DNA from: Spongiimicrobium salis
GTDB taxonomy: Bacteria; Bacteroidota; Bacteroidia; Flavobacteriales; Flavobacteriaceae
DNA: 64,000 nt
Direction: 5' to 3'
NCBI RefSeq assembly: GCF_043678055.1
Contig: NZ_JBHEQA010000001.1
Coordinates: 620,001-684,000, forward strand
A program made the translations under genes and the position numbers. Numbering within the stretch: the first letter of the stretch is position 1; the number at the start of each line of letters is the position of its first letter. The notes beneath the pieces were generated by a model. It saw only the letters and a program-made list of their open reading frames with translations, made no database searches and was not told where the DNA came from. Positions 1 to 7,880 of the stretch are shown piece by piece.

Positions 1-96
1 TACAACATGACCATTTTCTAATTCTACTCGAAACATCGCGTTGGACAATGCTTCAATTATGGTTCCATCTTGCTCTATTGCTGCTTGTTTAGCCAT
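1..96 (-). CDS. infA: Translation initiation factor IF-1 (partial, N-terminus)
   Basis: Only the first 32 codons lie in the window; the gene runs off the left edge. Reading the minus strand from the ATG at 96 gives MAKQAAIEQDGTIIEALSNA and then MFRVELENGHVV, the start of the S1-like OB fold of IF-1, which binds the A site of the 30S subunit during initiation. It begins 2 nt after the secY stop, so it is co-transcribed as the next gene of the ribosomal cluster. Confidence is high despite truncation because this N-terminus is nearly invariant in the family. Confidence 0.93.
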   Translation of the reverse strand, partial: MAKQAAIEQDGTIIEALSNAMFRVELENGHVV

Positions 97-98
97 AA

Positions 99-1442
99 TT
101 ATGCTACTTTTCTATTTTTACCGGTTTTCATTAACCCATCGTAATGCCTGTTCAATAAATACGAATTCACTTGTTGAACGGTATCTATAGCAACACCCAC
201 CATAATGAGGAGTGATGTACCTCCATAAAACAAGGCCCATCCCGGTTGTACATTCAATAATTTAACTACGATTGCCGGCAATACGGCCAACAATGCCAAA
301 AATAACGATCCTGGCAACGTAATCAATGACATGATCTTATCTAGATAATCTCCTGTTTCCTTTCCTGGTCGAATACCTGGAATAAAACCTCCACTACGCT
401 TCAAATCATCTGCCATTTTATTGGTAGGAACTGTTATGGCCGTATAGAAATACGTAAATATCACAATCAACAGTCCAAACAAAATATTATAAGCCAAGCC
501 AAAAATATCTGCAAACTGCACTTCCATCCATTGTCCCGCTGCAGTATTGTTAAAGGTCTTTCCAATTAAACTTGGCGCAAACATAATAGCCTGTGCAAAG
601 ATAATAGGCATCACCCCAGAAGCATTCAATTTTAAAGGAATGTATTGTCTTGATCCCATTACATTTTTTTCGTAGCCTCCAGAAGCCGTTCTTCTTGCAT
701 ATTGTACTGGAATCTGACGCGTAGCCATTACCAATAACACACTAGCAAGAATGACCAAAAACCAGATGATTACTTCTACAAGAACCAACAAAGGACCTCC
801 ATTACCATCGGTATTTCTAGAGATAACTTCTTGAACGAAAGATTGTGGCAATGTGGCAATGATTCCAATCATAATCAACAAGGAAATACCGTTACCAATA
901 CCTTTATCTGTAATCTTCTCCCCCAACCACATGGCAAACACACAACCTGTTACCAAAATAATTACGGCAGGGATAATAAAATCCAATCCTTTTCCAAGTA
1001 CGAAAGCACTGTCTGGAACACCCAATGCCCCTAATCCATATAAATATGCAGGAGCTTGAACGATACAAATACCAATAGTCAACCACCTTGTGATTTGGTT
1101 GATGGTTTTTCTTCCACTTTCCCCTTCCTTCTGCAATTTTTGAAGGTAAGGAATTGCGATTCCCATAAGCTGAACCACAATGGAAGCAGAAATGTAAGGC
1201 ATAATACCCAAGGCAAATACAGAAACATTGGAAAAAGCCCCTCCTGTAAATGCATTTAAAAGTCCAAAGATTCCATCACCTGTATTGGAAGCCAGTTCTG
1301 CCAATTGCGCAGTATCAACTCCGGGCAGTGCAATCTGTGCACCAAAACGGTATACCAAAAGCAAACCCAAGGTCACTAAAATTCTCCCTTTGAGCTCTTC
1401 TATTTTCCAAATATTGGATAATGTTTCAAAAAACTTTTTCAT
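99..1442 (-). CDS. secY: Preprotein translocase subunit SecY
   Basis: The 447-residue protein is the channel subunit of the inner-membrane SecYEG translocon, which passes unfolded preproteins to the periplasm. It has the normal length and about ten hydrophobic segments. Family signatures are visible: RFGAQIALPGVD in TM1, the plug-side ALGIMPYISASIVVQLM, the cytoplasmic loop KLQKEGESGRKTINQITRW, and PGIRPGKETGDYLDKI before the last helices. It lies 12 nt after rplO and 2 nt before infA, the usual position at the end of the spc cluster. The start MKKFFETLSNIWKIEELKGR is typical for Bacteroidota. Confidence 0.97.
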   Translation of the reverse strand: MKKFFETLSNIWKIEELKGRILVTLGLLLVYRFGAQIALPGVDTAQLAELASNTGDGIFGLLNAFTGGAFSNVSVFALGIMPYISASIVVQLMGIAIPYLQKLQKEGESGRKTINQITRWLTIGICIVQAPAYLYGLGALGVPDSAFVLGKGLDFIIPAVIILVTGCVFAMWLGEKITDKGIGNGISLLIMIGIIATLPQSFVQEVISRNTDGNGGPLLVLVEVIIWFLVILASVLLVMATRQIPVQYARRTASGGYEKNVMGSRQYIPLKLNASGVMPIIFAQAIMFAPSLIGKTFNNTAAGQWMEVQFADIFGLAYNILFGLLIVIFTYFYTAITVPTNKMADDLKRSGGFIPGIRPGKETGDYLDKIMSLITLPGSLFLALLAVLPAIVVKLLNVQPGWALFYGGTSLLIMVGVAIDTVQQVNSYLLNRHYDGLMKTGKNRKVA

Positions 1443-1454
1443 AACATGCGTTGC

Positions 1455-1907
1455 TTATAAACTTATTGCTTCTCCTCCTGCAGCTTCAATAGCAGCTTTG
1501 GCTGTGGCAGTAAATTTATGTACAGAAACTTTAAGGGAAGCTTTTAATTCACCCCCACCTAAAATCTTTACTAAATCATTTTTTCGGGCCAATCTATTTT
1601 CTACAAGCGTATCTAAAGTAACCTCGTCTTTAACGATACCTTTATCTACCAATTCTTGTAATTTATTTAAATTGATTCCGCTGTATTCTTTTCTATTGAT
1701 ATTGGTAAAACCAAATTTAGGAACACGACGTTGCAAAGGCATCTGTCCACCTTCAAAACCAATCTTCTTGGAATATCCAGATCGAGACTTAGCCCCTTTG
1801 TGACCTCTTGTTGCCGTTCCTCCTTTACCAGTACCTTGTCCTCTACCAACAATCTTTCCACTTCTATTGGATGCGCCTTCTGCCGGTTTTAAATTGCTTA
1901 AATTCAT
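1455..1907 (-). CDS. rplO: 50S ribosomal protein L15 (uL15)
   Basis: The 150-residue protein is a late-assembling large-subunit protein that contacts 23S rRNA near the central protuberance. The basic glycine-rich N-terminal tail (GRGQGTGKGGTATRGHKGAK) and the GFEGGQMPLQRRVPKFGF block are diagnostic. The length is normal. It starts 17 nt after rpmD and ends 12 nt before secY, in standard spc order. Nothing unusual is seen. Confidence 0.97.
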   Translation of the reverse strand: MNLSNLKPAEGASNRSGKIVGRGQGTGKGGTATRGHKGAKSRSGYSKKIGFEGGQMPLQRRVPKFGFTNINRKEYSGINLNKLQELVDKGIVKDEVTLDTLVENRLARKNDLVKILGGGELKASLKVSVHKFTATAKAAIEAAGGEAISL

Positions 1908-1924
1908 TACACTATAATTATATG

Positions 1925-2104
1925 TTAAGCTTCTTCAGAAGAAACTAAGTGTTTGACTTTATTTATCATACCAATAATATTTGGCGTGGCCTCGTGTTCT
2001 ACAACATGACCTATTCTTTTCAAACCAAGAGCTTCCAAAGTCCTTTTTTGGTTTTGGGTTCTCTTGATACTACTTTTTACCTGAGTTACTTTAATCTTTC
2101 CCAT
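1925..2104 (-). CDS. rpmD: 50S ribosomal protein L30 (uL30)
   Basis: This 59-residue gene is easily missed because it is under 60 codons. Read on the minus strand from the ATG at 2104 it starts MGKIKVTQVKSSIKRTQNQK and ends VSSEEA before TAA at 1927-1925. The basic start, the LEALGLKRIGHVVEH block and the C-terminal INKVKHLV are the L30 signature; the protein binds 23S rRNA in the large subunit. It sits 11 nt after rpsE and 17 nt before rplO, exactly where rpmD belongs. Confidence 0.95.
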   Translation of the reverse strand: MGKIKVTQVKSSIKRTQNQKRTLEALGLKRIGHVVEHEATPNIIGMINKVKHLVSSEEA

Positions 2105-2115
2105 AGTATCCTAAA

Positions 2116-2640
2116 TTATCCTTTAAAGACTTTTTCTAAAGAAATACCTCTTTGTTTTGCTACTGTTCTCGCATCCCTAAGTTGCAATAGTGCATCAAAA
2201 GTTGCTTTTACCACGTTGTGTGGGTTGGAAGAACCTTGAGACTTAGACAATACATCGTGAACCCCAACGGCTTCCAATACTTGTCTTACTGCACCACCTG
2301 CAATTACTCCGGTACCATGTGAAGCTGGTTGTATATACACACTAGCTCCCCCATATTTTCCTTTTTGCTCGTGTGGCAATGTTCCTTTGTTCAAAGGAAT
2401 TCTTACCAAGTTTTTCTTTCCATCTTCAATTGCTTTTGCAATTGCAGTGGCAACTTCCTTGGATTTCCCCAAACCATGTCCTACGACACCATTTTCATCA
2501 CCAACAACAACAATTGCTGAAAATCCAAAGGCTCTACCTCCTTTAGTAACTTTGGTTACCCTTTGAACTCCGACCAATCGATCCTTTAACTCTAAACCTC
2601 CTGGCTTAACAATCTCTGCGTTTTTATATTTTTGGTACAT
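2116..2640 (-). CDS. rpsE: 30S ribosomal protein S5 (uS5)
   Basis: The 174-residue protein takes part in mRNA unwinding and decoding accuracy at the mRNA entry tunnel. The N-terminal double-stranded-RNA-binding fold is visible as VGVQRVTKVTKGGRAFGFSA followed by VVVGDENGVVGHGLGKSKEV, and the C-terminal domain carries PASHGTGVIAGGAVRQVLEA. The length is normal. It lies 6 nt after rplR and 11 nt before rpmD. Confidence 0.97.
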   Translation of the reverse strand: MYQKYKNAEIVKPGGLELKDRLVGVQRVTKVTKGGRAFGFSAIVVVGDENGVVGHGLGKSKEVATAIAKAIEDGKKNLVRIPLNKGTLPHEQKGKYGGASVYIQPASHGTGVIAGGAVRQVLEAVGVHDVLSKSQGSSNPHNVVKATFDALLQLRDARTVAKQRGISLEKVFKG

Positions 2641-2646
2641 AATATC

Positions 2647-3003
2647 TTAGAATTTTAGTCCTGCTTCTCTTGCTCCTTCAGCCAATGATTTAACTCTTCC
2701 GTGGTATAAAAAACCTCCTCTATCAAAAGCAACAGTTTCAACACCAGCTGCTTTGGCCTTTTCAGCAATTGCCTTTCCAACAAGACTTGCAATTTCAGTT
2801 TTTGTTCCTTTTTCTGAACTCAACGCCTTATCCCTAGATGATGCCGTGGCCAATGTGACCCCTTTATTATCATCTATGATTTGAGCGTAAATCTCTTTAT
2901 TACTTCTAAAAACAGACAATCTAGGCCTAGTTTCGGTCCCAAAGGAAATCTTTCTGATCCTTCTCTGAATGCGTTGTCTTCTTTCGCTCTTTGATAATCC
3001 CAT
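2647..3003 (-). CDS. rplR: 50S ribosomal protein L18 (uL18)
   Basis: The 118-residue protein binds 5S rRNA with L5 and L25-type proteins in the central protuberance. The basic start MGLSKSERRQRIQRRIRKIS, the RPRLSVFRSNKEIYAQIIDD strand and the C-terminal FDRGGFLYHGRVKSLAEGAR are diagnostic. The length is normal. It is 11 nt downstream of rplF and 6 nt upstream of rpsE in the spc order. Confidence 0.97.
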   Translation of the reverse strand: MGLSKSERRQRIQRRIRKISFGTETRPRLSVFRSNKEIYAQIIDDNKGVTLATASSRDKALSSEKGTKTEIASLVGKAIAEKAKAAGVETVAFDRGGFLYHGRVKSLAEGAREAGLKF

Positions 3004-3014
3004 AATACTACTTA

Positions 3015-3557
3015 TTAAGCTGATTTACCTGCTTTTCTTCTTAATTGTTCTCCAACGAACTTAACTCCTTTTCCTTTATAAGGTTCCGGCTTACGGAAAC
3101 CTCTTATTTTGGCGGCAACCTGGCCTACCAATTGCTTATCGAAAGAAGTTAATTTCACGATTGGGTTTTTTCCTTTTTCAGAAACAGTTTCCACTTTGAT
3201 TTCCGGAGCAACATCAATGACGATATTATGGGAAAAACCTAATGCTAAATCTAATTTTTGTCCTTGGTTACTTGCTCTATATCCAACACCTACCAATTCC
3301 AATTCCTTTGTCCAACCTTTAGAAACTCCTTGAACCATGTTATTGACAAGAGCTCTGTACAAACCGTGTTTGGCCTTGTGATCTTTGGAATCCGATGGTC
3401 TTTTCAACATAACATTTCCATCTTCAACACTTACAGAAACATCAGAAAACTCTTGAGTAAGTTCACCTAATTTACCTTTTACAGTAATTACGTTATCTTC
3501 CACTGTTACCGTTACGCCTTCTGGAATTCCTATTGGGTTATTACCTATTCTAGACAT
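3015..3557 (-). CDS. rplF: 50S ribosomal protein L6 (uL6)
   Basis: The 180-residue protein has two repeated RNA-binding domains and sits near the sarcin-ricin loop and GTPase centre. The start MSRIGNNPIGIPEGVTVTVE, the inter-domain ELVGVGYRASNQGQKLDLAL and the C-terminal IRGFRKPEPYKGKGVKF are family signatures. The length is normal. It follows rpsH by 20 nt and precedes rplR by 11 nt. Confidence 0.97.
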   Translation of the reverse strand: MSRIGNNPIGIPEGVTVTVEDNVITVKGKLGELTQEFSDVSVSVEDGNVMLKRPSDSKDHKAKHGLYRALVNNMVQGVSKGWTKELELVGVGYRASNQGQKLDLALGFSHNIVIDVAPEIKVETVSEKGKNPIVKLTSFDKQLVGQVAAKIRGFRKPEPYKGKGVKFVGEQLRRKAGKSA

Positions 3558-3577
3558 GTTCTAACTCTTTTATCCTA

Positions 3578-3976
3578 TTAATATACATAACACAAAACCT
3601 CGCCACCAACATTCTCTTGCTTGGCTTGCTTGCTGGTCATCACTCCGTGGGAAGTAGAAACTATTGCAATTCCCAATCCGTTCAATACTCTTGGCAATTC
3701 CCCTGAACCTGCATACTTACGAAGTCCTGGCTTACTTACACGTTGTATTTTCTTGATTACCGGCTCTTTTGTGAACTTATCATATTTCAAAGCAATTTTA
3801 ATACTGCCTTGCACTTCGTTCTCCTCAAATTTATAACTTAAGATATACCCTTGATCGAACAATATTTTTGTGATTTCTTTCTTAACATTGGAAGAAGGAA
3901 TCTCCACTACTCTGTGACCCGCTCTGCTGGCGTTCCTTACTCTTGTTAAATAATCTGCTATAGTATCTGTAACCAT
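3578..3976 (-). CDS. rpsH: 30S ribosomal protein S8 (uS8)
   Basis: The 132-residue protein is a primary binder of the 16S rRNA central domain. In Escherichia coli it is also the translational repressor of the spc operon; whether that holds here is unknown. The start MVTDTIADYLTRVRNASRAG and the C-terminal NGLGIAIVSTSHGVMTSKQA signature with GGEVLCYVY are clear. It is 19 nt after rpsN and 20 nt before rplF. Confidence 0.97.
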   Translation of the reverse strand: MVTDTIADYLTRVRNASRAGHRVVEIPSSNVKKEITKILFDQGYILSYKFEENEVQGSIKIALKYDKFTKEPVIKKIQRVSKPGLRKYAGSGELPRVLNGLGIAIVSTSHGVMTSKQAKQENVGGEVLCYVY

Positions 3977-3995
3977 TGTCTTAACTTTTAACCTA

Positions 3996-4265
3996 TTACC
4001 AACTTGCTTTTTTAACTCCAGGAATCAAACCTTTGTTGGCCATCTCTCTGAACATCACTCGCGAAATACCAAAAGTTCTCATATACCCTTTAGGTCTACC
4101 AGTAAGTTTACATCTATTATGCATACGGATTGGAGAAGCATTTTTAGGCAATTTCTGCAATGCATCATAGTCTCCTGCCTCCTTTAACGCTTTACGTTTA
4201 GCTGCATACTTGGCTACTATTTTAGCTCTCTTGACCTCACGGGCCTTCATTGATTCTTTAGCCAT
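3996..4265 (-). CDS. rpsN: 30S ribosomal protein S14 (uS14), zinc-free form
   Basis: The 89-residue protein belongs to the 30S head. The C-terminal block RMHNRCKLTGRPKGYMRTFG followed by ISRVMFREMANKGLIPGVKK identifies it. It has a single cysteine instead of the four that bind zinc in the short C+ form, so it is the longer C-minus form and should not need zinc. It starts 1 nt after the rplE stop and ends 19 nt before rpsH. Confidence 0.96.
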   Translation of the reverse strand: MAKESMKAREVKRAKIVAKYAAKRKALKEAGDYDALQKLPKNASPIRMHNRCKLTGRPKGYMRTFGISRVMFREMANKGLIPGVKKASW

Positions 4266-4266
4266 A

Positions 4267-4818
4267 TTACTTCTTTTTAAAAGGTAATCCCAATTCAGTT
4301 AATAATGATTTTGCTTCTTTATCTGTATTCGCAGAAGTGACAAATGTAATATCCATTCCATTGATTCTATTGATTTTATCAATATTTATCTCTGGAAAGA
4401 TGATTTGCTCTGTCACCCCTAGGCTATAATTCCCTCTACCATCAAAGCCTGTAGCTTTGATACCTTGAAAATCACGTACCCTAGGCAATGCAGAAGTCAC
4501 TAATCTATCTAAAAATTCGTACATTCTTTCACCACGTAAAGTCACTTTGGCCCCAATAGGCATTCCTTTACGCAATTTGAAGGCTGCAACATCCTTTTTA
4601 GATACGGTAGAAACCGCTTTTTGACCTGTTATTATGGTAAGCTCATCTACAGCGTGATCAATAAGTTTTTTGTCTGCCACAGCAGCACCAACTCCTCTAC
4701 TCACAACTATTTTTTCAAGCTTGGGAACCTGCATTACATTTTTGTAACCAAATTCTTCCTTGAGCGAACCAACAACGCGCTCCCCATATTCTTTCTTTAA
4801 TCTTGAAACGTAAGCCAT
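4267..4818 (-). CDS. rplE: 50S ribosomal protein L5 (uL5)
   Basis: The 183-residue protein binds 5S rRNA and forms an intersubunit bridge. Recognisable blocks are MQVPKLEKIVVSRGVG, the GMPIGAKVTLRGERMYEFLD loop, LPRVRDFQGI and the C-terminal PEINIDKINRINGMDITFVT. The length is normal. It is 2 nt after rplX and only 1 nt before rpsN, so translation is probably coupled. Confidence 0.97.
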   Translation of the reverse strand: MAYVSRLKKEYGERVVGSLKEEFGYKNVMQVPKLEKIVVSRGVGAAVADKKLIDHAVDELTIITGQKAVSTVSKKDVAAFKLRKGMPIGAKVTLRGERMYEFLDRLVTSALPRVRDFQGIKATGFDGRGNYSLGVTEQIIFPEINIDKINRINGMDITFVTSANTDKEAKSLLTELGLPFKKK

Positions 4819-4820
4819 AA

Positions 4821-5135
4821 TTAAATTACTTCTTTAGATTTCTTGGAAAACCTCACTTTCTTACCATCTCTTACTTCGAATCCAACTCTAGTGGCCTCAC
4901 TTGATTTTGGATCAATAAGTGACAAGTTTGAAATATGTATTGGAGCTTCCTTTTTTACGATTCCTCCTTGAGGGTTCTTTGCACTTGGCTTCTCATGCTT
5001 GGAAACCATATTTGCACCTTCTACAATAGCCTTGTTCTTTTCACGGTCAACTTTAACCACTTTACCTTCAACACCTTTATGGTCTCCAGCAATGATTCTG
5101 ACAAGGTCCCCAGTTTTTATTTTTAACTTTATCAT
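4821..5135 (-). CDS. rplX: 50S ribosomal protein L24 (uL24)
   Basis: The 104-residue protein is one of the two assembly-initiating proteins of the large subunit. The KOW motif is seen at the N-terminus as GDLVRIIAGDHKGVEGKVVK, followed by KHEKPSAKNPQGGIVKKEAP, a typical L24 loop. The length is normal. It is 12 nt after rplN and 2 nt before rplE. Confidence 0.96.
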   Translation of the reverse strand: MIKLKIKTGDLVRIIAGDHKGVEGKVVKVDREKNKAIVEGANMVSKHEKPSAKNPQGGIVKKEAPIHISNLSLIDPKSSEATRVGFEVRDGKKVRFSKKSKEVI

Positions 5136-5147
5136 CTTTATGATATA

Positions 5148-5516
5148 TTATAGGACTTCAGGAGCCAATGATACAATCTTCATGAATTGCTTATCTCTAA
5201 GCTCTCTTGCAACCGGTCCAAAAACACGGGTTCCCCTCATTTCCCCTGTTGGGTTCAATAACACACAAGCGTTATCATCAAAACGTATATAGGATCCGTC
5301 TGGCCTTCTTACTTCTTTTTTGGTACGTACCACCACAGCTGTTGAAACAGCTCCTTTCTTAATTGCTCCATTAGGAGTAGCTTCTTTAACAGTAACTACT
5401 ATTTTATCGCCAACAGATGCATATCTTCTTTTTGTACCTCCAAGCACACGAATGGTCAAAACTTCTTTCGCCCCAGTATTGTCCGCTACCTTTAGTCTAG
5501 ATTCTTGTTGTAACAT
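5148..5516 (-). CDS. rplN: 50S ribosomal protein L14 (uL14)
   Basis: The 122-residue protein lies at the subunit interface and forms bridges to the 30S. The start MLQQESRLKVADNTGAKEVL, the central VVRTKKEVRRPDGSYIRFDD and the C-terminal GTRVFGPVARELRDKQFMKI are nearly invariant in bacteria. It starts 3 nt after rpsQ and ends 12 nt before rplX. Confidence 0.98.
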   Translation of the reverse strand: MLQQESRLKVADNTGAKEVLTIRVLGGTKRRYASVGDKIVVTVKEATPNGAIKKGAVSTAVVVRTKKEVRRPDGSYIRFDDNACVLLNPTGEMRGTRVFGPVARELRDKQFMKIVSLAPEVL

Positions 5517-5519
5517 AAT

Positions 5520-5777
5520 TTATTTAGCTCTTTCAATAATTTCAACTAATCTCCAACACTTGGTCTTACTCAATGGACGCGTCTCCATTATTTTCACTGT
5601 ATCACCAAGGTTACAATCGTTCTTTTCATCGTGCGCAACATATTTCTTTGTCTTTAACACGAATTTACCGTACATAGGGTGCTTTACTCGCTTAACTTCG
5701 GAAACCACAATTGATTTCTCCATCTTGTTACTTGTAACAACGCCTACTCTTTCTTTTCTTAAATTTCTATTTTCCAT
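5520..5777 (-). CDS. rpsQ: 30S ribosomal protein S17 (uS17)
   Basis: The 85-residue OB-fold protein is a primary 16S rRNA binder. The sequence RKERVGVVTSNKMEKSIVV, then KRVKHPMYGKFVLKTKKYVA and GDTVKIMETRPLSKTKCWRL, matches the family end to end. The length is normal. It lies 13 nt after rpmC and 3 nt before rplN. Confidence 0.97.
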   Translation of the reverse strand: MENRNLRKERVGVVTSNKMEKSIVVSEVKRVKHPMYGKFVLKTKKYVAHDEKNDCNLGDTVKIMETRPLSKTKCWRLVEIIERAK

Positions 5778-5790
5778 AAAGCAGAACCAA

Positions 5791-5982
5791 TTATTGTAAT
5801 TCCCTTTTTGTTAATTCTGTTGCCAATCTAGCCACCGTTCTTCTCACCTTACGGATTTGAAGTGGGTTTTCTAAAGGTGTAACGCTATGTGCAATTTTTA
5901 AATCCTCATGCTGCTTCTTAAATTCAGCCAACTGCTCTCGCAAACCTTCAATTGATAATTCTTTTACTTCTGATTGTTTCAT
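5791..5982 (-). CDS. rpmC: 50S ribosomal protein L29 (uL29)
   Basis: The 63-residue two-helix protein sits at the polypeptide exit near the SRP and trigger-factor docking site. The start MKQSEVKELSIEGLREQLAE and the C-terminal NPLQIRKVRRTVARLATEL are the L29 signature. It lies between rplP (18 nt) and rpsQ (13 nt), as expected for the S10 cluster. Confidence 0.96.
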   Translation of the reverse strand: MKQSEVKELSIEGLREQLAEFKKQHEDLKIAHSVTPLENPLQIRKVRRTVARLATELTKRELQ

Positions 5983-6000
5983 GATTCTTTGCTATTTCAG

Positions 6001-6420
6001 TTATGCCGAGTAATCTCTAGCAACAATAAATTTAGTTTTCACCGGCAACTTTTGTGCAGCAAGACGCAAAGCCTCTTTTGCAATGTCCATAGGAACACCG
6101 GCTATTTCAAACATTACTCTTCCTGGTTTCACAACGGCTACAAAATACTCAGGAGCACCTTTACCTTTACCCATACGTACTTCCAATGGTTTCTTTGTAA
6201 TAGGCTTGTCCGGGAATATTTTAATCCACAATTGTCCTTCCCTTTTCATATATCTGGTCGCGGCAATACGTGCTGCCTCTATTTGACGTGATGTTATGAA
6301 TTTGGAATCCAAGGATTTTATACCGAACATCCCGTTTGAAAGTTGATGACCCCTTCCGGAAAGTCCTTTCATACGACCCTTTTGCGCTTTACGAAACTTC
6401 GTTCTTTTTGGCTGTAACAT
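6001..6420 (-). CDS. rplP: 50S ribosomal protein L16 (uL16)
   Basis: The 139-residue protein helps form the A-site tRNA pocket of the large subunit. The basic start MLQPKRTKFRKAQKGRMKGL, the ARIAATRYMKREGQLWIKIF block and the RMGKGKGAPEYFVAVVKPGR signature identify it. The length is normal. It is 21 nt after rpsC and 18 nt before rpmC. Confidence 0.98.
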   Translation of the reverse strand: MLQPKRTKFRKAQKGRMKGLSGRGHQLSNGMFGIKSLDSKFITSRQIEAARIAATRYMKREGQLWIKIFPDKPITKKPLEVRMGKGKGAPEYFVAVVKPGRVMFEIAGVPMDIAKEALRLAAQKLPVKTKFIVARDYSA

Positions 6421-6441
6421 TTCTTTCTACTTCTTTAAAAA

Positions 6442-7164
6442 TTACTTTCTACGACGCGGTTTCTTTCCTCCATCTTGAGACTTTCCACCTTTATTTCCTT
6501 GGGATTTTGACATTCCCACTAATGGTGAAAGCTCTCTCTTTCCATAAACCTCGCCCTTCATGATCCATACTTTTATCCCTAGTCTTCCGTAGGTTGTATG
6601 TGCTTCATGCAATGCATAATCAATATCTGCCCTAAAAGTGGACAAAGGAATCCTTCCGTCTTTATACGACTCCGAACGCGCCATTTCCGCACCGTTCAAA
6701 CGTCCTGAAATCTGAATCTTTATTCCTTCAGCATTCATTCTCATTGCAGCCGCAATAGCCATTTTAATAGCCCTTCTAAAAGAAATTCTATTTTCGATCT
6801 GACGAGCAACACTGGCAGCAACGAGATTTGCATCCAACTCTGGTCGTTTAATTTCAAAAATATTGATCTGAACTTCTTTATCCGTAATCTTCTTAAGCTC
6901 CTCTTTCAACTTATCAACTTCCTGACCACCTTTCCCGATGATAATTCCAGGTCTTGCGGTAGTAATTGTAACTGTGATAAGTTTAAGCGTACGCTCGATA
7001 ATCACTCTAGACACACTCGCCTTTGCCAAACGTGCATGAACATATTTTCTGATCTTATCGTCTTCGGCCAATTTATCACCGTAGTCGTTTCCTCCATACC
7101 AGTTGGATTCCCAACCTCTAATGATACCTAGACGATTTCCGATTGGATTTGTTTTCTGTCCCAT
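6442..7164 (-). CDS. rpsC: 30S ribosomal protein S3 (uS3)
   Basis: The protein has 240 residues when started at the ATG at 7164 (MGQKTNPIGNRLGIIRGWES), the conserved S3 N-terminus. The frame stays open to an ATG at 7218, but that 18-residue extension overlaps rplV and does not resemble S3, so it is rejected. S3 lines the mRNA entry channel. The KH domain is visible as TARPGIIIGKGGQEVDKLKE. The C-terminus is a basic, glycine-rich tail (QGNKGGKSQDGGKKPRRRK). It lies 10 nt after rplV and 21 nt before rplP. Confidence 0.96.
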   Translation of the reverse strand: MGQKTNPIGNRLGIIRGWESNWYGGNDYGDKLAEDDKIRKYVHARLAKASVSRVIIERTLKLITVTITTARPGIIIGKGGQEVDKLKEELKKITDKEVQINIFEIKRPELDANLVAASVARQIENRISFRRAIKMAIAAAMRMNAEGIKIQISGRLNGAEMARSESYKDGRIPLSTFRADIDYALHEAHTTYGRLGIKVWIMKGEVYGKRELSPLVGMSKSQGNKGGKSQDGGKKPRRRK

Positions 7165-7174
7165 ACTAAATGCT

Positions 7175-7582
7175 CTAGCTTTCTGTGTTATTATTAGATC
7201 CCAAAACCATAGTAACATGGTTGGAACGTTTTCTTATTCTATGTGCTCTTCCTTGAGGTGCAGGTCTCAATCTCTTCAACATACTACCACTATCTACGCG
7301 GATTTCTTTTACAATAAGGTCCGCATCTTCAATATTGGCATCCTCATTCTTAGCTTGCCAGTTTGCAATGGCAGATAACAATAACTTCTCCAATCTTCGT
7401 GAAGCCTCTTTTTGATTGAACTTCAAAATAGCAAGCGCTTTTTCTACCTGAACTCCTCTCACTAAATCGGCAACCAGCCTCATTTTTCGTGGTGAAGTAG
7501 GGCAATTGTTCAATTTAGCAAAAGCTATCTGCTTTTTCTCAGCCTTTATTCTTTCGGCCATCTGTCTTTTTCGAACTCCCAT
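7175..7582 (-). CDS. rplV: 50S ribosomal protein L22 (uL22)
   Basis: The 135-residue protein lines the nascent-peptide exit tunnel. NNCPTSPRKMRLVADLVRGV and the hairpin tip region KRLRPAPQGRAHRIRKRSNH are diagnostic. A short N-terminal extension (MGVRKRQMAERIKAEKKQI) precedes the conserved core, and an in-frame ATG 7 codons on (MAERIK) is a possible alternative start. It lies 6 nt after rpsS and 10 nt before the rpsC start. Confidence 0.96.
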   Translation of the reverse strand: MGVRKRQMAERIKAEKKQIAFAKLNNCPTSPRKMRLVADLVRGVQVEKALAILKFNQKEASRRLEKLLLSAIANWQAKNEDANIEDADLIVKEIRVDSGSMLKRLRPAPQGRAHRIRKRSNHVTMVLGSNNNTES

Positions 7583-7588
7583 AGCTTA

Positions 7589-7867
7589 CTATTTTTTACC
7601 TTTATTTTTAGCCCCTGCATGACCTCTAAAAGATCGTGTAGGTGAAAATTCTCCCAATTTATGACCTACCATGTTTTCTGTAACATAGACCGGTACAAAT
7701 TGTCTTCCGTTATGAACTGCAATTGTTTGACCAACAAAATCCGGCGTAATCATAGAAGCTCTAGACCAAGTCTTAATAACCGCTTTTTTTCCTGATTCTA
7801 CGTTTTGCTGGATTTTCTTCTCCAAACTATGATGAACGTAAGGTCCTTTTTTTAGTGAACGTGCCAT
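7589..7867 (-). CDS. rpsS: 30S ribosomal protein S19 (uS19)
   Basis: The 92-residue protein of the 30S head contacts the 50S across the A-site finger bridge. The start MARSLKKGPYVHHSLEKKI, the IKTWSRASMITPDFVGQTIA block and the C-terminal GHKLGEFSPTRSFRGHAGAK are nearly invariant. It is 13 nt after rplB and 6 nt before rplV. Confidence 0.98.
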   Translation of the reverse strand: MARSLKKGPYVHHSLEKKIQQNVESGKKAVIKTWSRASMITPDFVGQTIAVHNGRQFVPVYVTENMVGHKLGEFSPTRSFRGHAGAKNKGKK

Positions 7868-7880
7868 TTCTTTCTACTTT

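Noticed and set aside
1228..1803. 191-codon plus-strand ORF over secY and rplO
   Set aside because: It is antisense to two highly conserved genes and shows only the biased composition of a shadow frame.
7165..7218. N-terminal extension of rpsC to the ATG at 7218
   Set aside because: It overlaps the end of rplV and is not conserved-looking; the ATG at 7164 gives the standard S3 start.
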